From positions 1 to 49,845 of the IMG/VR virus record IMGVR_UViG_3300005617_000468: a stretch of DNA of 49,845 nt; one strand, 5' to 3'. This document shows positions 12,783 through 20,964 of the stretch, piece after piece. The DNA is from a virus. The position numbers were made by a program, and so were the translations under genes. The notes below the pieces were generated by a model. It saw nothing but the letters and a program-made list of their open reading frames with translations, did not search any database and was not told the origin of the DNA. The first letter of the stretch is position 1, and each line of letters opens with the position of its first letter.

Positions 12783-13124
12783 GTGTTCACCGTTTACGTC
12801 CTGTCGCTGCTCTACATTGACGGTTATTACGTCGGCTTCAGTTCCAACTTTCCGCGCCGACTCACCCAGCACATCCTTGGCGAAGGCGCGAACGTCACCA
12901 AGGAATTTGGCGTGTGCTCCATTATGCACACCGAACCCGCGCCTGACGCTCCCTCAGCCATTGCTCGGGAAGGCCAACTTACCCGCCTCCTACGCCAACA
13001 GGGTGCCATTGCTTGGGGCGGCTCGCTCGCCACCACGAAGCCAAGACTGAAGAACTTCTTGCACCGCGCATCGCGTATCATCGACCCGAATGCGCCGGAG
13101 CGAAGCAGGCCAAGAATATCGTAG
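12783..13124 (+). CDS. GIY-YIG endonuclease-like protein, 113 aa
   Basis: A GIY-YIG domain starts at once: VYVLSLLYIDGYYVGFSSNF, then PRRLTQHILGEGA. This gives the 'YVL...YYVG' strand pair, the Arg in PRR and the His in TQH; an AREGQLTRLL helix supplies the catalytic Glu. Length and domain fit the single-domain UvrC/SLX-type GIY-YIG proteins rather than the NUMOD-bearing homing enzymes elsewhere in this genome. I use GTG 12783 because the domain begins there; the frame is open to 12672 but that would include the divergent promoter. A 165-base gap to the portal stop follows, in which I see only a short direct repeat (AAGCACGCGGA near 13168 and 13194). Confidence 0.75.
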   Translation: MFTVYVLSLLYIDGYYVGFSSNFPRRLTQHILGEGANVTKEFGVCSIMHTEPAPDAPSAIAREGQLTRLLRQQGAIAWGGSLATTKPRLKNFLHRASRIIDPNAPERSRPRIS

Positions 13125-13289
13125 CAATTCCGGCCGTAGCGTGCGGTGCGCGAAGCGCATGGCGAAGCCAAGCACGCGGAGGCTTGTCCAGCGAAGCACG
13201 CGGACCCCTCCCAGCGAACCATATCGTCGCCTGCGCGTATATACAGTACGTACAATAGGCGACTTAAAAACGCCGCACCTGCCGTGGGA

Positions 13290-15608
13290 TTACTCCTTGT
13301 TCTTGGTCGCGCTGGCCTTCTTCGCCGCTGCCTTGGCTTCCGCTTCCGCCTTGCGCTCGATGGCGCGCACTTCGGCTGCCGTCTTGGCGTGCTGCGCTGC
13401 CGTCTCCGCCACGCCCTCCATGCCCGCAACGAACACGTCGGCACGCGTCTTTTCCATCTCGTGCGCCTGCTTCTGGCGGAACGCAGCTTCCTTTTGTGCG
13501 AGCTTCTGCTGGTCGCTGACCTGTTTGGCCTGCACCTTTGCTTGCGTGGTCGCCGCAATCGACGCCACCTTGGCCATCGTCTCCGGGTCTTGGTGCCCGT
13601 TCTGTTGCGCTGCCATTTCTTGTTGCCGTTGCGCGAACGCCTTAACCTGATTACCCAGCTTGCCCAAGAAATCGCGATACTGTTTCACGCGCTGCGCCTC
13701 GCTCTCGTCCTGCTCCAGCAAATCAATGTGCTGCGTCACGTAAGCTGCGGCATTCGTTATCCCGACCACGTCCTGCGGCATGCCCACGCCGCCGCTCTGC
13801 TCAATCTGCTGCGCCTTCATGTCCATCATTCGTAGCAGCGTTTCGATAACTTCGCGGTGCGAGTCGCCTTCCTTGACTGGCATCGGCACGCCGGTCATCA
13901 GCGTCCCCCACGCAAGCGCCGCATCGAACACCGTGTCTGTGATCTTGTTCGGCTTGATTGGCGCAAGCTCATCCGCTTCCGCCGCGCTGTCCGTCACCGC
14001 CAGCACCAACTTATGCAGCGTCCGTTGTTGCGCCGACGGCTCCATAAACTGCCGCACGCTCATCAGTTTGTCCGCGCCGGCCAACTCAAGTTGCTTGCTG
14101 CCGCCGCCCATGACGGTCTCGGCGCGTATCTCCCAGCGGTCCGAGTCCAACCACTTCTCAAGCACGCCCGCCTCGCGGCACCGCTTCTGGAACGCCTTCG
14201 CGTCCGCGTTGTGCGTGTCCTTCAGGCACAGGCGCCGACAAATCTCGCGATACTCAAACTCCGCCTGTATGTACGCATTATTGAGCAGCGAACTGAGCAA
14301 CGCGCTGGTCTGCGCCAAGAGCGCTTGCACCTCGAACTTGGTGCGCTCCTTCTCCGTCCCGCTGTCGATGTCCTGTGTGTAGCTGCTCGCGCTCTCGCCC
14401 ATGTATTGCTTCAGGTTGCTGAACAGCATTTGGCTTAGCTGCGGGTCAAACTGATAACGGTCCTCGCGCTTCACAAATCCAATGCCATCGGGCAGCAGGC
14501 CGTAACGAAGGCCGAAGTGGATTTTATCGACGGCTGCGCGATCCGCCGGGTCTTGCACTCTGAGCAGTAACAGAAAGTCTTCGTGAACCTTCGACACGAA
14601 GCGGTTCATCGTCATGTCCTGTATCTGGCATAGGTCAAATAGCAGGAATCCAAGCGACCGAATGCTGTAGAACATGAACGGCGCTTTGTGATTCGAGTCG
14701 CCGACTTGCATGTGCAAAATCTTGTCGAGCGAGTCTGTCACCGGGCGCTTGCTCTCGTACAAAAACTCGTCGAGTTCGTTTACGGTGCCGTAGCTGTTGG
14801 TGAATTCGCGGTCCAACACGATTTGCTGGTTCCACTCGCCGGTCTCGTCATCTTGCGAGTAGAAGTCGAAGCACCATATCTTGGGCACGGCATCGGACTG
14901 CCAGTAAACGCAGTTTTGCTTGTAAAGCTCTGCCGCCTTTTCGGGATAGTTTACCCAATCGTACGCTTGGTCCGATGTGTCGTCCTTCTTTATGGCTTGC
15001 AGAACGCGCCTCACCATCTTGACGTTCCATCCCGGATCAATGTTTTCGTCCTTGGCAATCGTCTTGCGGTAAAGTTCATACGGTGTCATTCCGCGACGCA
15101 CCGAGAAGTGGGAAATCCCGTTCAAGCTAACGGGCGTATCCGTGGGGCACAGCCAATCTTCAATCGCGATGAAGGCAGGAATCAGTTGGTCCTTGTCGAA
15201 CCACATCTTGATGGCTACGCCGTTGAGCATCACTGACGCGCCCGTCTCACGAATCAAGCTCCAGTACTCTCGCGAGCGCTTCAATGGTCGATTCGCCTCC
15301 TTGGTAATGATTTGCCCCCATTCTAGCGCTTTATCCACCGGGGCATCCTCAAGGGAAACGTTAAAGTAGTGCGCCGTCTTGCCAAAGGCGTTCTCGTATT
15401 GCCTTCGGGCCGTCGCGAGCAGATTTGAGCAGGTCTTGGTCGAAAAGTTGACATCCAGTTTGTTCTCCGCCATCTGCGCGTCAGTAAAAGGCGGCAACCC
15501 GTTCGCTTGATTTTGGATGAGCACGCGGTTACGCGCCCGAATCTCGTCCGCGAGCCGCATGCTTTGAATCACCTCGCCAACTTTGGTGGCTGTTGATGTG
15601 TCGCTCAT
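13290..15608 (-). CDS. portal protein (P22-like), 772 aa
   Basis: A large podovirus-type portal. The start is ATG 15608, in an ATGA overlap with the HNH gene; an upstream in-frame start at 15647 would overlap it by 43 bases. The protein shows the family layout: an N-terminal helical leader, a 'DVNFSTKTCSNLLATARRQYEN' region, a beta-rich wing (IAIEDWLCPTDTPVSLNGIS), a central helix-loop region (SIRSLGFLLFDLCQIQDMTM), and a long C-terminal coiled coil rich in Ala/Gln/Lys/Glu (from about residue 650) that would form the barrel. Portals of this size (P22 gp1 is about 725 residues) form the 12-mer at the packaging vertex. It works with the terminase encoded upstream in the same direction. Confidence 0.85.
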   Translation of the reverse strand: MSDTSTATKVGEVIQSMRLADEIRARNRVLIQNQANGLPPFTDAQMAENKLDVNFSTKTCSNLLATARRQYENAFGKTAHYFNVSLEDAPVDKALEWGQIITKEANRPLKRSREYWSLIRETGASVMLNGVAIKMWFDKDQLIPAFIAIEDWLCPTDTPVSLNGISHFSVRRGMTPYELYRKTIAKDENIDPGWNVKMVRRVLQAIKKDDTSDQAYDWVNYPEKAAELYKQNCVYWQSDAVPKIWCFDFYSQDDETGEWNQQIVLDREFTNSYGTVNELDEFLYESKRPVTDSLDKILHMQVGDSNHKAPFMFYSIRSLGFLLFDLCQIQDMTMNRFVSKVHEDFLLLLRVQDPADRAAVDKIHFGLRYGLLPDGIGFVKREDRYQFDPQLSQMLFSNLKQYMGESASSYTQDIDSGTEKERTKFEVQALLAQTSALLSSLLNNAYIQAEFEYREICRRLCLKDTHNADAKAFQKRCREAGVLEKWLDSDRWEIRAETVMGGGSKQLELAGADKLMSVRQFMEPSAQQRTLHKLVLAVTDSAAEADELAPIKPNKITDTVFDAALAWGTLMTGVPMPVKEGDSHREVIETLLRMMDMKAQQIEQSGGVGMPQDVVGITNAAAYVTQHIDLLEQDESEAQRVKQYRDFLGKLGNQVKAFAQRQQEMAAQQNGHQDPETMAKVASIAATTQAKVQAKQVSDQQKLAQKEAAFRQKQAHEMEKTRADVFVAGMEGVAETAAQHAKTAAEVRAIERKAEAEAKAAAKKASATKNKE

Positions 15609-16255
15609 AGATTCAAGAGTTGTTGTGCTCCACGGTAAGCCGCCCACTCAATTAGCGATTTGGCACCTTTGCTAAGATTGCAAGGTCCGCAGGAAACGCA
15701 CAGATTTTCGACTGCGTGCAGTCCGCCCTTAGAAAGCGCGATGATGTGGTCGAAGTGAATGGTGCGTGTAGAAACTCTCTCTTGGCAGTAGTAGCAGGTT
15801 GCAAGGGGCTTTGCCTTTATGCTCCGCACGAAGGCTATAATGCCTTGCATGTTGATTGTGGCCGCTTTCTTTAACGCGTTTCGCTTTTGCACGCGGGCGA
15901 AACTCTCTGCTTTGTGTCCTTTGTAATAGGCAACGCCCTGCTCACGCAGCTTTTCTCGGTTGGCTTCTCTGTAAACGATGCCTCGCGATTGCCTCTTTTG
16001 TTTGTGCTGCTCTAGTTTGTGAGGGTCGGCTTTTATTACGTCACGCGCCAAAGCTGCCTGCTGTTTTGCATGCTCCTGGTTTGCCTTGTAATATGCCGCG
16101 CCTCGTCGAAGTCTGCGCTCCCTGTTTTTTGTGTGGTATTCGGCTTGGTAACGGCGTTGCTTCTCGATGACTTCGGCTTTCTGCGCCTCGGTCATGGATT
16201 GCCAGCGACGGCGACGATACTCCATCTTTCTTTGGCTCTGCTGCGTGGCGCTCAT
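15605..16255 (-). CDS. HNH homing-type endonuclease, 216 aa
   Basis: The C-terminal 60 residues are a classic HNH nuclease with a structural zinc: CYYC (C154, C157), FDH (D169, H170), IIALSKGGLH, AVENLCVSC with N184, and CGPC (C189, C192). The N-terminal 130 residues are basic helices with tandem 'R..A.YYKANxE...' units (KNRERRLRRGAAYYK, REANREKLREQGVAYYK), probably DNA-wrapping repeats. It sits between the glycosyltransferase-like gene and the portal with ATGA overlaps on both sides, so it has been fitted neatly into the operon. No intron or intein is associated. It is probably a free-standing mobile endonuclease. Confidence 0.85.
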   Translation of the reverse strand: MSATQQSQRKMEYRRRRWQSMTEAQKAEVIEKQRRYQAEYHTKNRERRLRRGAAYYKANQEHAKQQAALARDVIKADPHKLEQHKQKRQSRGIVYREANREKLREQGVAYYKGHKAESFARVQKRNALKKAATINMQGIIAFVRSIKAKPLATCYYCQERVSTRTIHFDHIIALSKGGLHAVENLCVSCGPCNLSKGAKSLIEWAAYRGAQQLLNL

Positions 16256-17364
16256 ATCACAGCCATCGGCTCACGCTGTTTGGTCGCCTGTTGCTGCGCC
16301 TTGCGCTTCGCCTCCTCCTGGTATTCCTTGCTGCGTTGTGCGGCGGATTTGCGGCGTTCGGCGAGTGTTGCGTCGCCGCCTTTGAAGTTCGGGTTCGCCT
16401 CGCCGGGCTTGCCCACGACCGCTTCGCCTTCCTGCGTCGGTGCAGGCTCCGTTGCCGTCGGCAACGCCTTAGGTGCTTCGATCAGCCCCGCTTCCAGCGC
16501 CTTGTCCAGCACGTATGCGCTCGCTCCGGTTGGCTTCAGCGCCTCTACCGCCAGCGCCTTCCTGTGCTCCAAGCCGACGCGCCACATCGTCAGAAAGTCC
16601 TCCGTCTCTTTCACCCGGTGGAAGATTGCCGCCTCGCGCTTGATGAAGTCCAACGTCACCACGTTCGCCGGGTCCGCCTCCGTCCGCAGCGTCTTGAACA
16701 CAGGCGGCGTGCTGTAAGCCGTCCCCCAATGGCTCTGTATCAGCGGCGTGTGATGCGCCCGCGGCGTCAGCGTGTCCGCGAAGGTCATATCCCACGCGCC
16801 CACTGCGGGTGCCTCGCGCTGTCCCGGCCGGCGCACCGGACTCGTCGGCCCGGTGAACTTCGCTTCCTGCCATCGCTTGCTGAGCAGTCCGAACAAATCC
16901 TGCGGATAAACCGCGATGCCGCTCACGTATCGCTTTGGCAAACCTTCCGGCGCGTCTGGGTTGTCAATCACATGCCCCATCAGCGGCCGCGGGCATAGGC
17001 GATACGCGCCCGCCAAATCATCCAGCCAGCCCGCTCGCAGCGGCACGCAATCCGGCTCCACCCACAGCCACGGCAACTTGTAGCCCTCGTAAATCTGCCG
17101 CGTCACCGCCCGAAACATCAGGTTCGCTGCCAGTGGCCAGCCCTTCGCGCCTGTCTGTATAATCATTGCCCGCACGCTATGGAATGCCGGTCGCGCCACA
17201 TCCAGAAGCGCCTTCACGCGCTCCTGCGGGATGCCCGCGTCCGCGCCCACCAACAGGCTGTGCTCGCGCATTGGGCCAAGTTCTACCATCCACTTCATCA
17301 GCGTCTCGGCCTGTTCGATGTCGCCTGCGTGGGTCGGCAACGCGACTATTAGAGGTTGTGTCAT
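16252..17364 (-). CDS. glycosyltransferase-like protein, 370 aa
   Basis: Start ATG 17364 overlaps the upstream stop as ATGA. It begins with a GT-A-type Rossmann half (LIVALPTHAGDIEQAETLMK, HSLLVGADAGI) and has WLWVEPDCVPLRAGWLDDLA at about 125-145, where EPDC takes the place of the usual DxD metal motif. YVSGIAVYPQDLFGLL and AVGAWDMTFADTL follow, as in related phage and bacterial enzymes. The last 100 residues are a Lys/Glu/Gln-rich tail with a GGDATLAERRKSAAQRSKEY stretch, unlike a catalytic domain. Likely target: a virion protein or host surface glycan; not determinable here. Confidence 0.6.
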   Translation of the reverse strand: MTQPLIVALPTHAGDIEQAETLMKWMVELGPMREHSLLVGADAGIPQERVKALLDVARPAFHSVRAMIIQTGAKGWPLAANLMFRAVTRQIYEGYKLPWLWVEPDCVPLRAGWLDDLAGAYRLCPRPLMGHVIDNPDAPEGLPKRYVSGIAVYPQDLFGLLSKRWQEAKFTGPTSPVRRPGQREAPAVGAWDMTFADTLTPRAHHTPLIQSHWGTAYSTPPVFKTLRTEADPANVVTLDFIKREAAIFHRVKETEDFLTMWRVGLEHRKALAVEALKPTGASAYVLDKALEAGLIEAPKALPTATEPAPTQEGEAVVGKPGEANPNFKGGDATLAERRKSAAQRSKEYQEEAKRKAQQQATKQREPMAVI

Positions 17365-18026
17365 ATCATTTGGGGTCGTTCGTTTGTCACCCAGCACCAT
17401 GCCGGGAAAGCGTTCAATGTGTCTTGGTCCGTGTGGTTCAAGATCGTGCCGATGGGCACATGCACTTTTAATTTCAAGGCGCACCGGCAGACGGCGCACG
17501 AGTACAGCTTTTCCTCACCCTCGACGCGCAGCTTTAGATGCTCCTTCGCGTTTAGCTGTTCGGCGATGGCGCGCACGGCGTCCGCTGTCAGCCGCAAAAG
17601 GCTGTGCCCATCGCGGTTCTCTGGGCATTCCAGGCACACGTTGGCCCGTCGCTGTGCCACTTCAATGGGAACTGGCACTGCGCCCTCCCCTAGCCACTCA
17701 ATCAACACGCGACCGCCGACCGCCGCATGTCCGACACTTCTTGACAGGCGGTCTATCGCTGCTCGAACGCCTTTTTTTTTATCCGCGTCGATGCAGTGCG
17801 CCGGATCATTATGCAGCCGCTCGCATTGCGCGTCGTCGATGTCCTTCAGCGCTTCCTTGGGCGTTGCCCGCTCCAGCCCGTTGCCCGCCCGGAAGTTCGC
17901 CACCTGCACCGCCAAGCTCCACGCGTCATTCATCGTGTGGAAGTTCTTCGCGGGCGTGCGGTCCGTCGCCGCTTGCGTGTAGCGAAAGCCGCCAGGGGGC
18001 ACGACCAGAATGTTGCGTAATGGCAC
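17361..18026 (-). CDS. Cys-rich phage protein next to terminase, 221 aa
   Basis: Located between the terminase and the glycosyltransferase-like gene. The C-terminal part carries a four-Cys metal site, RRANVCLECPENRDG paired with YSCAVCRCALKLKVHVPIG, a pattern repeated in many phages directly after or before large-terminase/portal genes. The N-terminal part is globular (PGGFRYTQAATDRTPAKNFH, MNDAWSLAVQVANFRAGNGL). A packaging or head-assembly role is plausible from position; no experiment-backed function is known to me. Confidence 0.65.
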   Translation of the reverse strand: MPLRNILVVPPGGFRYTQAATDRTPAKNFHTMNDAWSLAVQVANFRAGNGLERATPKEALKDIDDAQCERLHNDPAHCIDADKKKGVRAAIDRLSRSVGHAAVGGRVLIEWLGEGAVPVPIEVAQRRANVCLECPENRDGHSLLRLTADAVRAIAEQLNAKEHLKLRVEGEEKLYSCAVCRCALKLKVHVPIGTILNHTDQDTLNAFPAWCWVTNERPQMI

Positions 18027-18058
18027 TGTGCCCCTTATCTACCCCCCGGTGCACTCCG

Positions 18059-20896
18059 TCAAGCCGCAGTCTTGAGGCGCATGCTGGCGATGAGCTTCCT
18101 GTGCCGGTCGTTGAGTTCTTCCAGCCAGCTTTTGCCGCCCCCCTCGATGAACTTGTCAGCGCCCAGTTTGGCTATCTGCAAACCGCGTTGCCGCGCCCCT
18201 TCCACGGCCGTCGCCAGCCAGTCCGCCTCGTCCGGCGACCTGCCGATGCGCTGCTTGGTTTTGTCCTTCGGCTCCACGTCGCGCTTGTTGCCGCCGACAA
18301 AGATGAACTCCCGCATGAAGAACTCCTGGGCGACCGACTCCGGCAACTCCCGCAACTGTTCGCTCTCCACTAGCCAGCGCACCGCGAACCAGAACTCGCT
18401 CACCCGCTTCTGGTATTCCTCGTCGGCGCGCTTCAACCTGCGCTGCTGCGTATGCTGATCCACAACGAACAGGTCCAGACGCACCGGCCTAGCGCTTGGC
18501 CTGCCTCCGAACTCCACCGGCACTGGAATTACATGCCCGAACACCCGCGCAAACGCTGCGCCCAGCGTCCCGCGCCCCGTCGAGTCATAGAACACGTTCT
18601 CGACCGGAATGCCCTCACGCAGGCACTCGTCGCGCACATGCTCGGCAATTTCGTCCTCCGGCTCCGCACCCCGCTTCATGCCAATCTTGATAACGTGCGG
18701 CTTCTCGACGCGCACAATCTGCTTGCCGTCCACGTCGTCGCCGAACTCAATCCAGCCCCCGACGCACCTATCGCCTCCGTACGCCGCGTCCACGCTATAA
18801 ATCTTCGTCCGGTTCACGCCTTTCCATGTCGCCTTCTCAAACGCCTTGTGAATTGTGCAAAGCTGCTTCGTCAAGACTCGCTGCGAGTCTTCGCCCGGCC
18901 GCATGATGCCCAAGCACATCGCGTTGAACTCCTCGCTATGCGGCCCGTAGAACCGCAGCGTGCTGTCAATGCGCTCTTGGTCGATCAGGAACGGGTAGTG
19001 CCGCCCGTCGCCCTCGAAGTTCGGTGAGTCTGTCCCGACAAAGTTGATGCACTTGCCTTTCGCGTACTTCGTCGGCCAAATCGTCGTCTTGGTGATGTCG
19101 CGCACGCTGCCCCAGCCCAGTTCCGGTTCGCACGACTGGCCCATCGGCGAGTGCTCCCCGTTCACCGGGTTCGCGATTGGGATGAAGAAGAAGCGCTCGT
19201 TTTTGTCCAAGTTCGACGTTGCCCGCAAATACGAAATATGCATGAGGCTGCATTCATCCGCCACGAGGAATACCCACTTGTTCTTGATGCCGACGAACGG
19301 TCCGATGCCCACCCAGTGCTCTCCCTTGTAGCAGTTGTGGACGATTACACCGTTGACTGAGTAGCTTGGATGTCCTGCAACTTCGAGATTGTGGACTCGA
19401 TAGCCTCCTTGACCCGCGTCGTATCGTTCATCGCCTTCTTGTTTGAGAATCTCAACACGGTCCACCCAAGCTCCCTGAGTCGGCTGTCGCGGAATTTGTC
19501 CTTCGTTGCCACACTCGGAATCCGATGAATGCCGCCGTCGATTTCCACGCCTAACTTCAACGTTGGAAAAGCCACGTCCACCTTGTACCCGTGTCGTCTG
19601 CCGTCGGCCTTCAACAAGCCGCTCCTGACGTAAAGGTTCCACGTTGCGTCGGGAAACAGCTTCCAGATGATTAGTTCCTCTGGCGTCGGCATCCTGCCCT
19701 TGCGATGGTGCCGCTTGGAAATCCACTTCAGCCTGCAAGATAGACCGCAGAACCGCGTCCTGTCCTTCGCGGGCGATTCGCGCAGCGAAACAAAAGCCTT
19801 CCCACACCGCTGACAAGGCATCGTCTCCGGGCGATTGCGGCATTGCACTGAGCAGAAGTCGCGGTTGTGATGCACAGCTTTCATTGGTTGCCCGCAATTC
19901 TTGCACGCCTTCGACACTTTCTTGATGCAATCTTTGTGTGCGGCTGCCCATCGTCCCGCGCAATCCGTACCGCAGAAACGACCGGATCGGGCGTTGCTCT
20001 TGCGCCACGGGCGAAACGGCTTCTGGCAATGAGCGCAGTTTTTGGGTGGTAGGAAAATGCGGCACTCGCTTGAGCAGTACTTTCGGTTGGGATAGCCCGG
20101 TCCCAAGTTCCCCTTGCAAGAGGCGCAGCGTTTCATGCACCGAGAATACCCTGTCATAAGTCTCCAAGTCACGTACTTTCACCCATCCTCGTTGCGTAAA
20201 AAACGGATGTTCCTCTGTGCAATCTATCATTCGGCCATCCGACAAGTGAACTCGGAATGCTCGGTCAACTATTCTTGTGTGCGTCTCGGTAATGGTTCCG
20301 ATGCCAGAGGCATTGAAAACCTTGTCTCCAACGCGCAATGTTTCGATGGGCTTTGGACCGCTCGGAGTGTCAACCAAAGTGCCCGGTAAAAAACATGCAA
20401 TCCCAATCACGCCGTTTCTGAAATCACGCGTGTCGCCGTCCTCGCTCCGGTCCGTGATGATGCACCGCTTATAGTCCAGCGCCACGCCCGGCAAATCGTC
20501 CCACCGCGCCTTGGCCTGTTTGTGCAGCTTCTTCACTTCGCCCAATATGCCGAGGTCCAATTTCTGCACCGTCGTCGTCGTCAGCAGTATCGTCGTCTCC
20601 TCCGGGTAAACGTAGTAATGCGACAGGACGAACTTGCTCGCGTAATACGTCTTGCCGCTGCTGCCCGGTCCGAGCAACCCCACCATGCCGCGCTTTCGAA
20701 GCTCGACGCAGTCCGTGAACTCGCGCAGCGCCAAGTCGCTCCACTTGTTGTGCTCGTCCTCCCACAACAGCGAGTGCAGCGCCCGGTAATGCGTGAACAG
20801 GTCTTTGCCCTGCCGGATGCACCATTTCTCGATGTCAATGGCTCGCGTGCCCGCTTTCCAATGATGCGAGTACCGCTCGAAGGTCGCCGTTGCCAT
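18059..20896 (-). CDS. terL: large terminase subunit interrupted by an intein, 945 aa precursor
   Basis: N-extein residues 1-167 carry Walker A GPGSSGKT (76-83) and the strand ILLTTTTVQKLDLGILGEVK. The C-extein (from C522) carries Walker B WVFLVADECS (541-550) and the RNase-H-like nuclease: IYSVDAAYGGD, VFYDSTGRGTLG, and RSPDEADWLATAV, giving the three acidic positions. The mature terminase after splicing would be 591 residues, typical for a phage large terminase. The intein (C168-N521) lies between Walker A and Walker B, so unspliced protein should lack ATPase activity. ATG 20896 lies 6 bases after a TAGGTT box. Head of the leftward packaging operon (terminase, Cys-rich protein, GT-like, HNH, portal). 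Confidence 0.9.
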   Translation of the reverse strand: MATATFERYSHHWKAGTRAIDIEKWCIRQGKDLFTHYRALHSLLWEDEHNKWSDLALREFTDCVELRKRGMVGLLGPGSSGKTYYASKFVLSHYYVYPEETTILLTTTTVQKLDLGILGEVKKLHKQAKARWDDLPGVALDYKRCIITDRSEDGDTRDFRNGVIGIACFLPGTLVDTPSGPKPIETLRVGDKVFNASGIGTITETHTRIVDRAFRVHLSDGRMIDCTEEHPFFTQRGWVKVRDLETYDRVFSVHETLRLLQGELGTGLSQPKVLLKRVPHFPTTQKLRSLPEAVSPVAQEQRPIRSFLRYGLRGTMGSRTQRLHQESVEGVQELRATNESCASQPRLLLSAMPQSPGDDALSAVWEGFCFAARIAREGQDAVLRSILQAEVDFQAAPSQGQDADARGTNHLEAVSRRNVEPLRQERLVEGRRQTTRVQGGRGFSNVEVRRGNRRRHSSDSECGNEGQIPRQPTQGAWVDRVEILKQEGDERYDAGQGGYRVHNLEVAGHPSYSVNGVIVHNCYKGEHWVGIGPFVGIKNKWVFLVADECSLMHISYLRATSNLDKNERFFFIPIANPVNGEHSPMGQSCEPELGWGSVRDITKTTIWPTKYAKGKCINFVGTDSPNFEGDGRHYPFLIDQERIDSTLRFYGPHSEEFNAMCLGIMRPGEDSQRVLTKQLCTIHKAFEKATWKGVNRTKIYSVDAAYGGDRCVGGWIEFGDDVDGKQIVRVEKPHVIKIGMKRGAEPEDEIAEHVRDECLREGIPVENVFYDSTGRGTLGAAFARVFGHVIPVPVEFGGRPSARPVRLDLFVVDQHTQQRRLKRADEEYQKRVSEFWFAVRWLVESEQLRELPESVAQEFFMREFIFVGGNKRDVEPKDKTKQRIGRSPDEADWLATAVEGARQRGLQIAKLGADKFIEGGGKSWLEELNDRHRKLIASMRLKTAA
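19345..20157 (-). CDS. zinc-finger Vsr/DUF559-like endonuclease nested out of frame in the intein
   Basis: A 270-residue protein in the frame shifted by +1 from the terminase. Four tandem CxxC...CxxxC zinc fingers come first (C11/C14/C28/C32, C41/C44/C62/C66, C85/C88/C102/C106, C115/C118/C137/C141). A nuclease of the Vsr/DUF559 (PD-(D/E)XK-like) type follows: MPTPEELIIWKLFPDATWNL, YKVDVAFPTLKLGVEIDGG with D194, E205 and D207, H211, D220/D224, and LRELGWTVLRFS. The E-D-x-x-H-D set resembles the EDxHD homing-endonuclease group. ATG 20157 has GGAG 4 bases upstream, so it can be translated on its own. It starts at the end of intein block B and stops 11 bases before the intein ends, so the C-terminal splicing blocks are also double-coding. 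Confidence 0.85.
   Translation of the reverse strand: MTGYSRCMKRCASCKGNLGPGYPNRKYCSSECRIFLPPKNCAHCQKPFRPWRKSNARSGRFCGTDCAGRWAAAHKDCIKKVSKACKNCGQPMKAVHHNRDFCSVQCRNRPETMPCQRCGKAFVSLRESPAKDRTRFCGLSCRLKWISKRHHRKGRMPTPEELIIWKLFPDATWNLYVRSGLLKADGRRHGYKVDVAFPTLKLGVEIDGGIHRIPSVATKDKFRDSRLRELGWTVLRFSNKKAMNDTTRVKEAIESTISKLQDIQATQSTV
20158..20170 (-). promoter_or_regulatory. internal Shine-Dalgarno for the nested endonuclease
   Basis: On the leftward strand the bases before ATG 20157 read GACTTGGAGACTT, with GGAG ending 4 bases from the start codon. In the terminase frame the same bases encode the block B end (DLETY). This decides the endonuclease start in favour of 20157 over GTG 20172 and ATG 20136. 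Confidence 0.6.
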
Positions 20897-20926
20897 TGAC
20901 GGAACCTACGCGAGGGCGCATAAGGT
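20896..20926 (+). promoter_or_regulatory. possible rightward structural-operon promoter
   Basis: TTGACG (20896-20901), 19-base spacer, TAAGGT (20921-20926), then a leader of about 35 bases with AAAGG shortly before ATG 20965. It overlaps the terminase start and its leftward promoter. The spacer is long and, unlike the others, the transcript would carry a normal ribosome-binding site. Confidence 0.35.
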
Positions 20927-20932
20927 AGGCAA
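20903..20932 (-). promoter_or_regulatory. leaderless promoter of the terminase operon
   Basis: Leftward TTGCCT (20932-20927), 18-base spacer, TAGGTT (20908-20903), 6 bases, ATG 20896. The -35 departs from TTGAC but the layout is the same as at the other unit heads. Confidence 0.55.
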
Positions 20933-20964
20933 TACCCGAACGGCGGGCCAACGAAAGGCACTTT

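Larger units (their letters stand above)
19334..20395 (-). other. intein within the terminase (354 residues), no in-frame nuclease
   Basis: Begins at C168 with CFLPGTLVDTPSGPKPIETL (block A, nucleophile Cys); block B is CTEEHPFFTQRGWVKVRDL with the T227-x-x-H230 motif. Block F is VHNLEVAGHPSYSVNG with H509. Block G is VIVHN (H520, N521), followed by Cys 522 of the C-extein. All splicing residues are present, so it should be active. The 240 or so residues between blocks B and F have no LAGLIDADG or HNH motif; the text (for example RSLPEAVSPVAQEQRPIRSF) looks like an out-of-frame translation, and it is: another protein is encoded there in a shifted frame (19345-20157). Removing the endonuclease frame leaves a normal HINT mini-intein of about 110-120 residues. 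Confidence 0.88.

Noticed and set aside
10186-13260. Shared GTACGTAC(T/A)ATAGGC sequence at 10186-10200 and 13246-13260
   Set aside because: One copy is inside the small coding gene 10090-10227, the other in a gap; only two copies and no consistent context.
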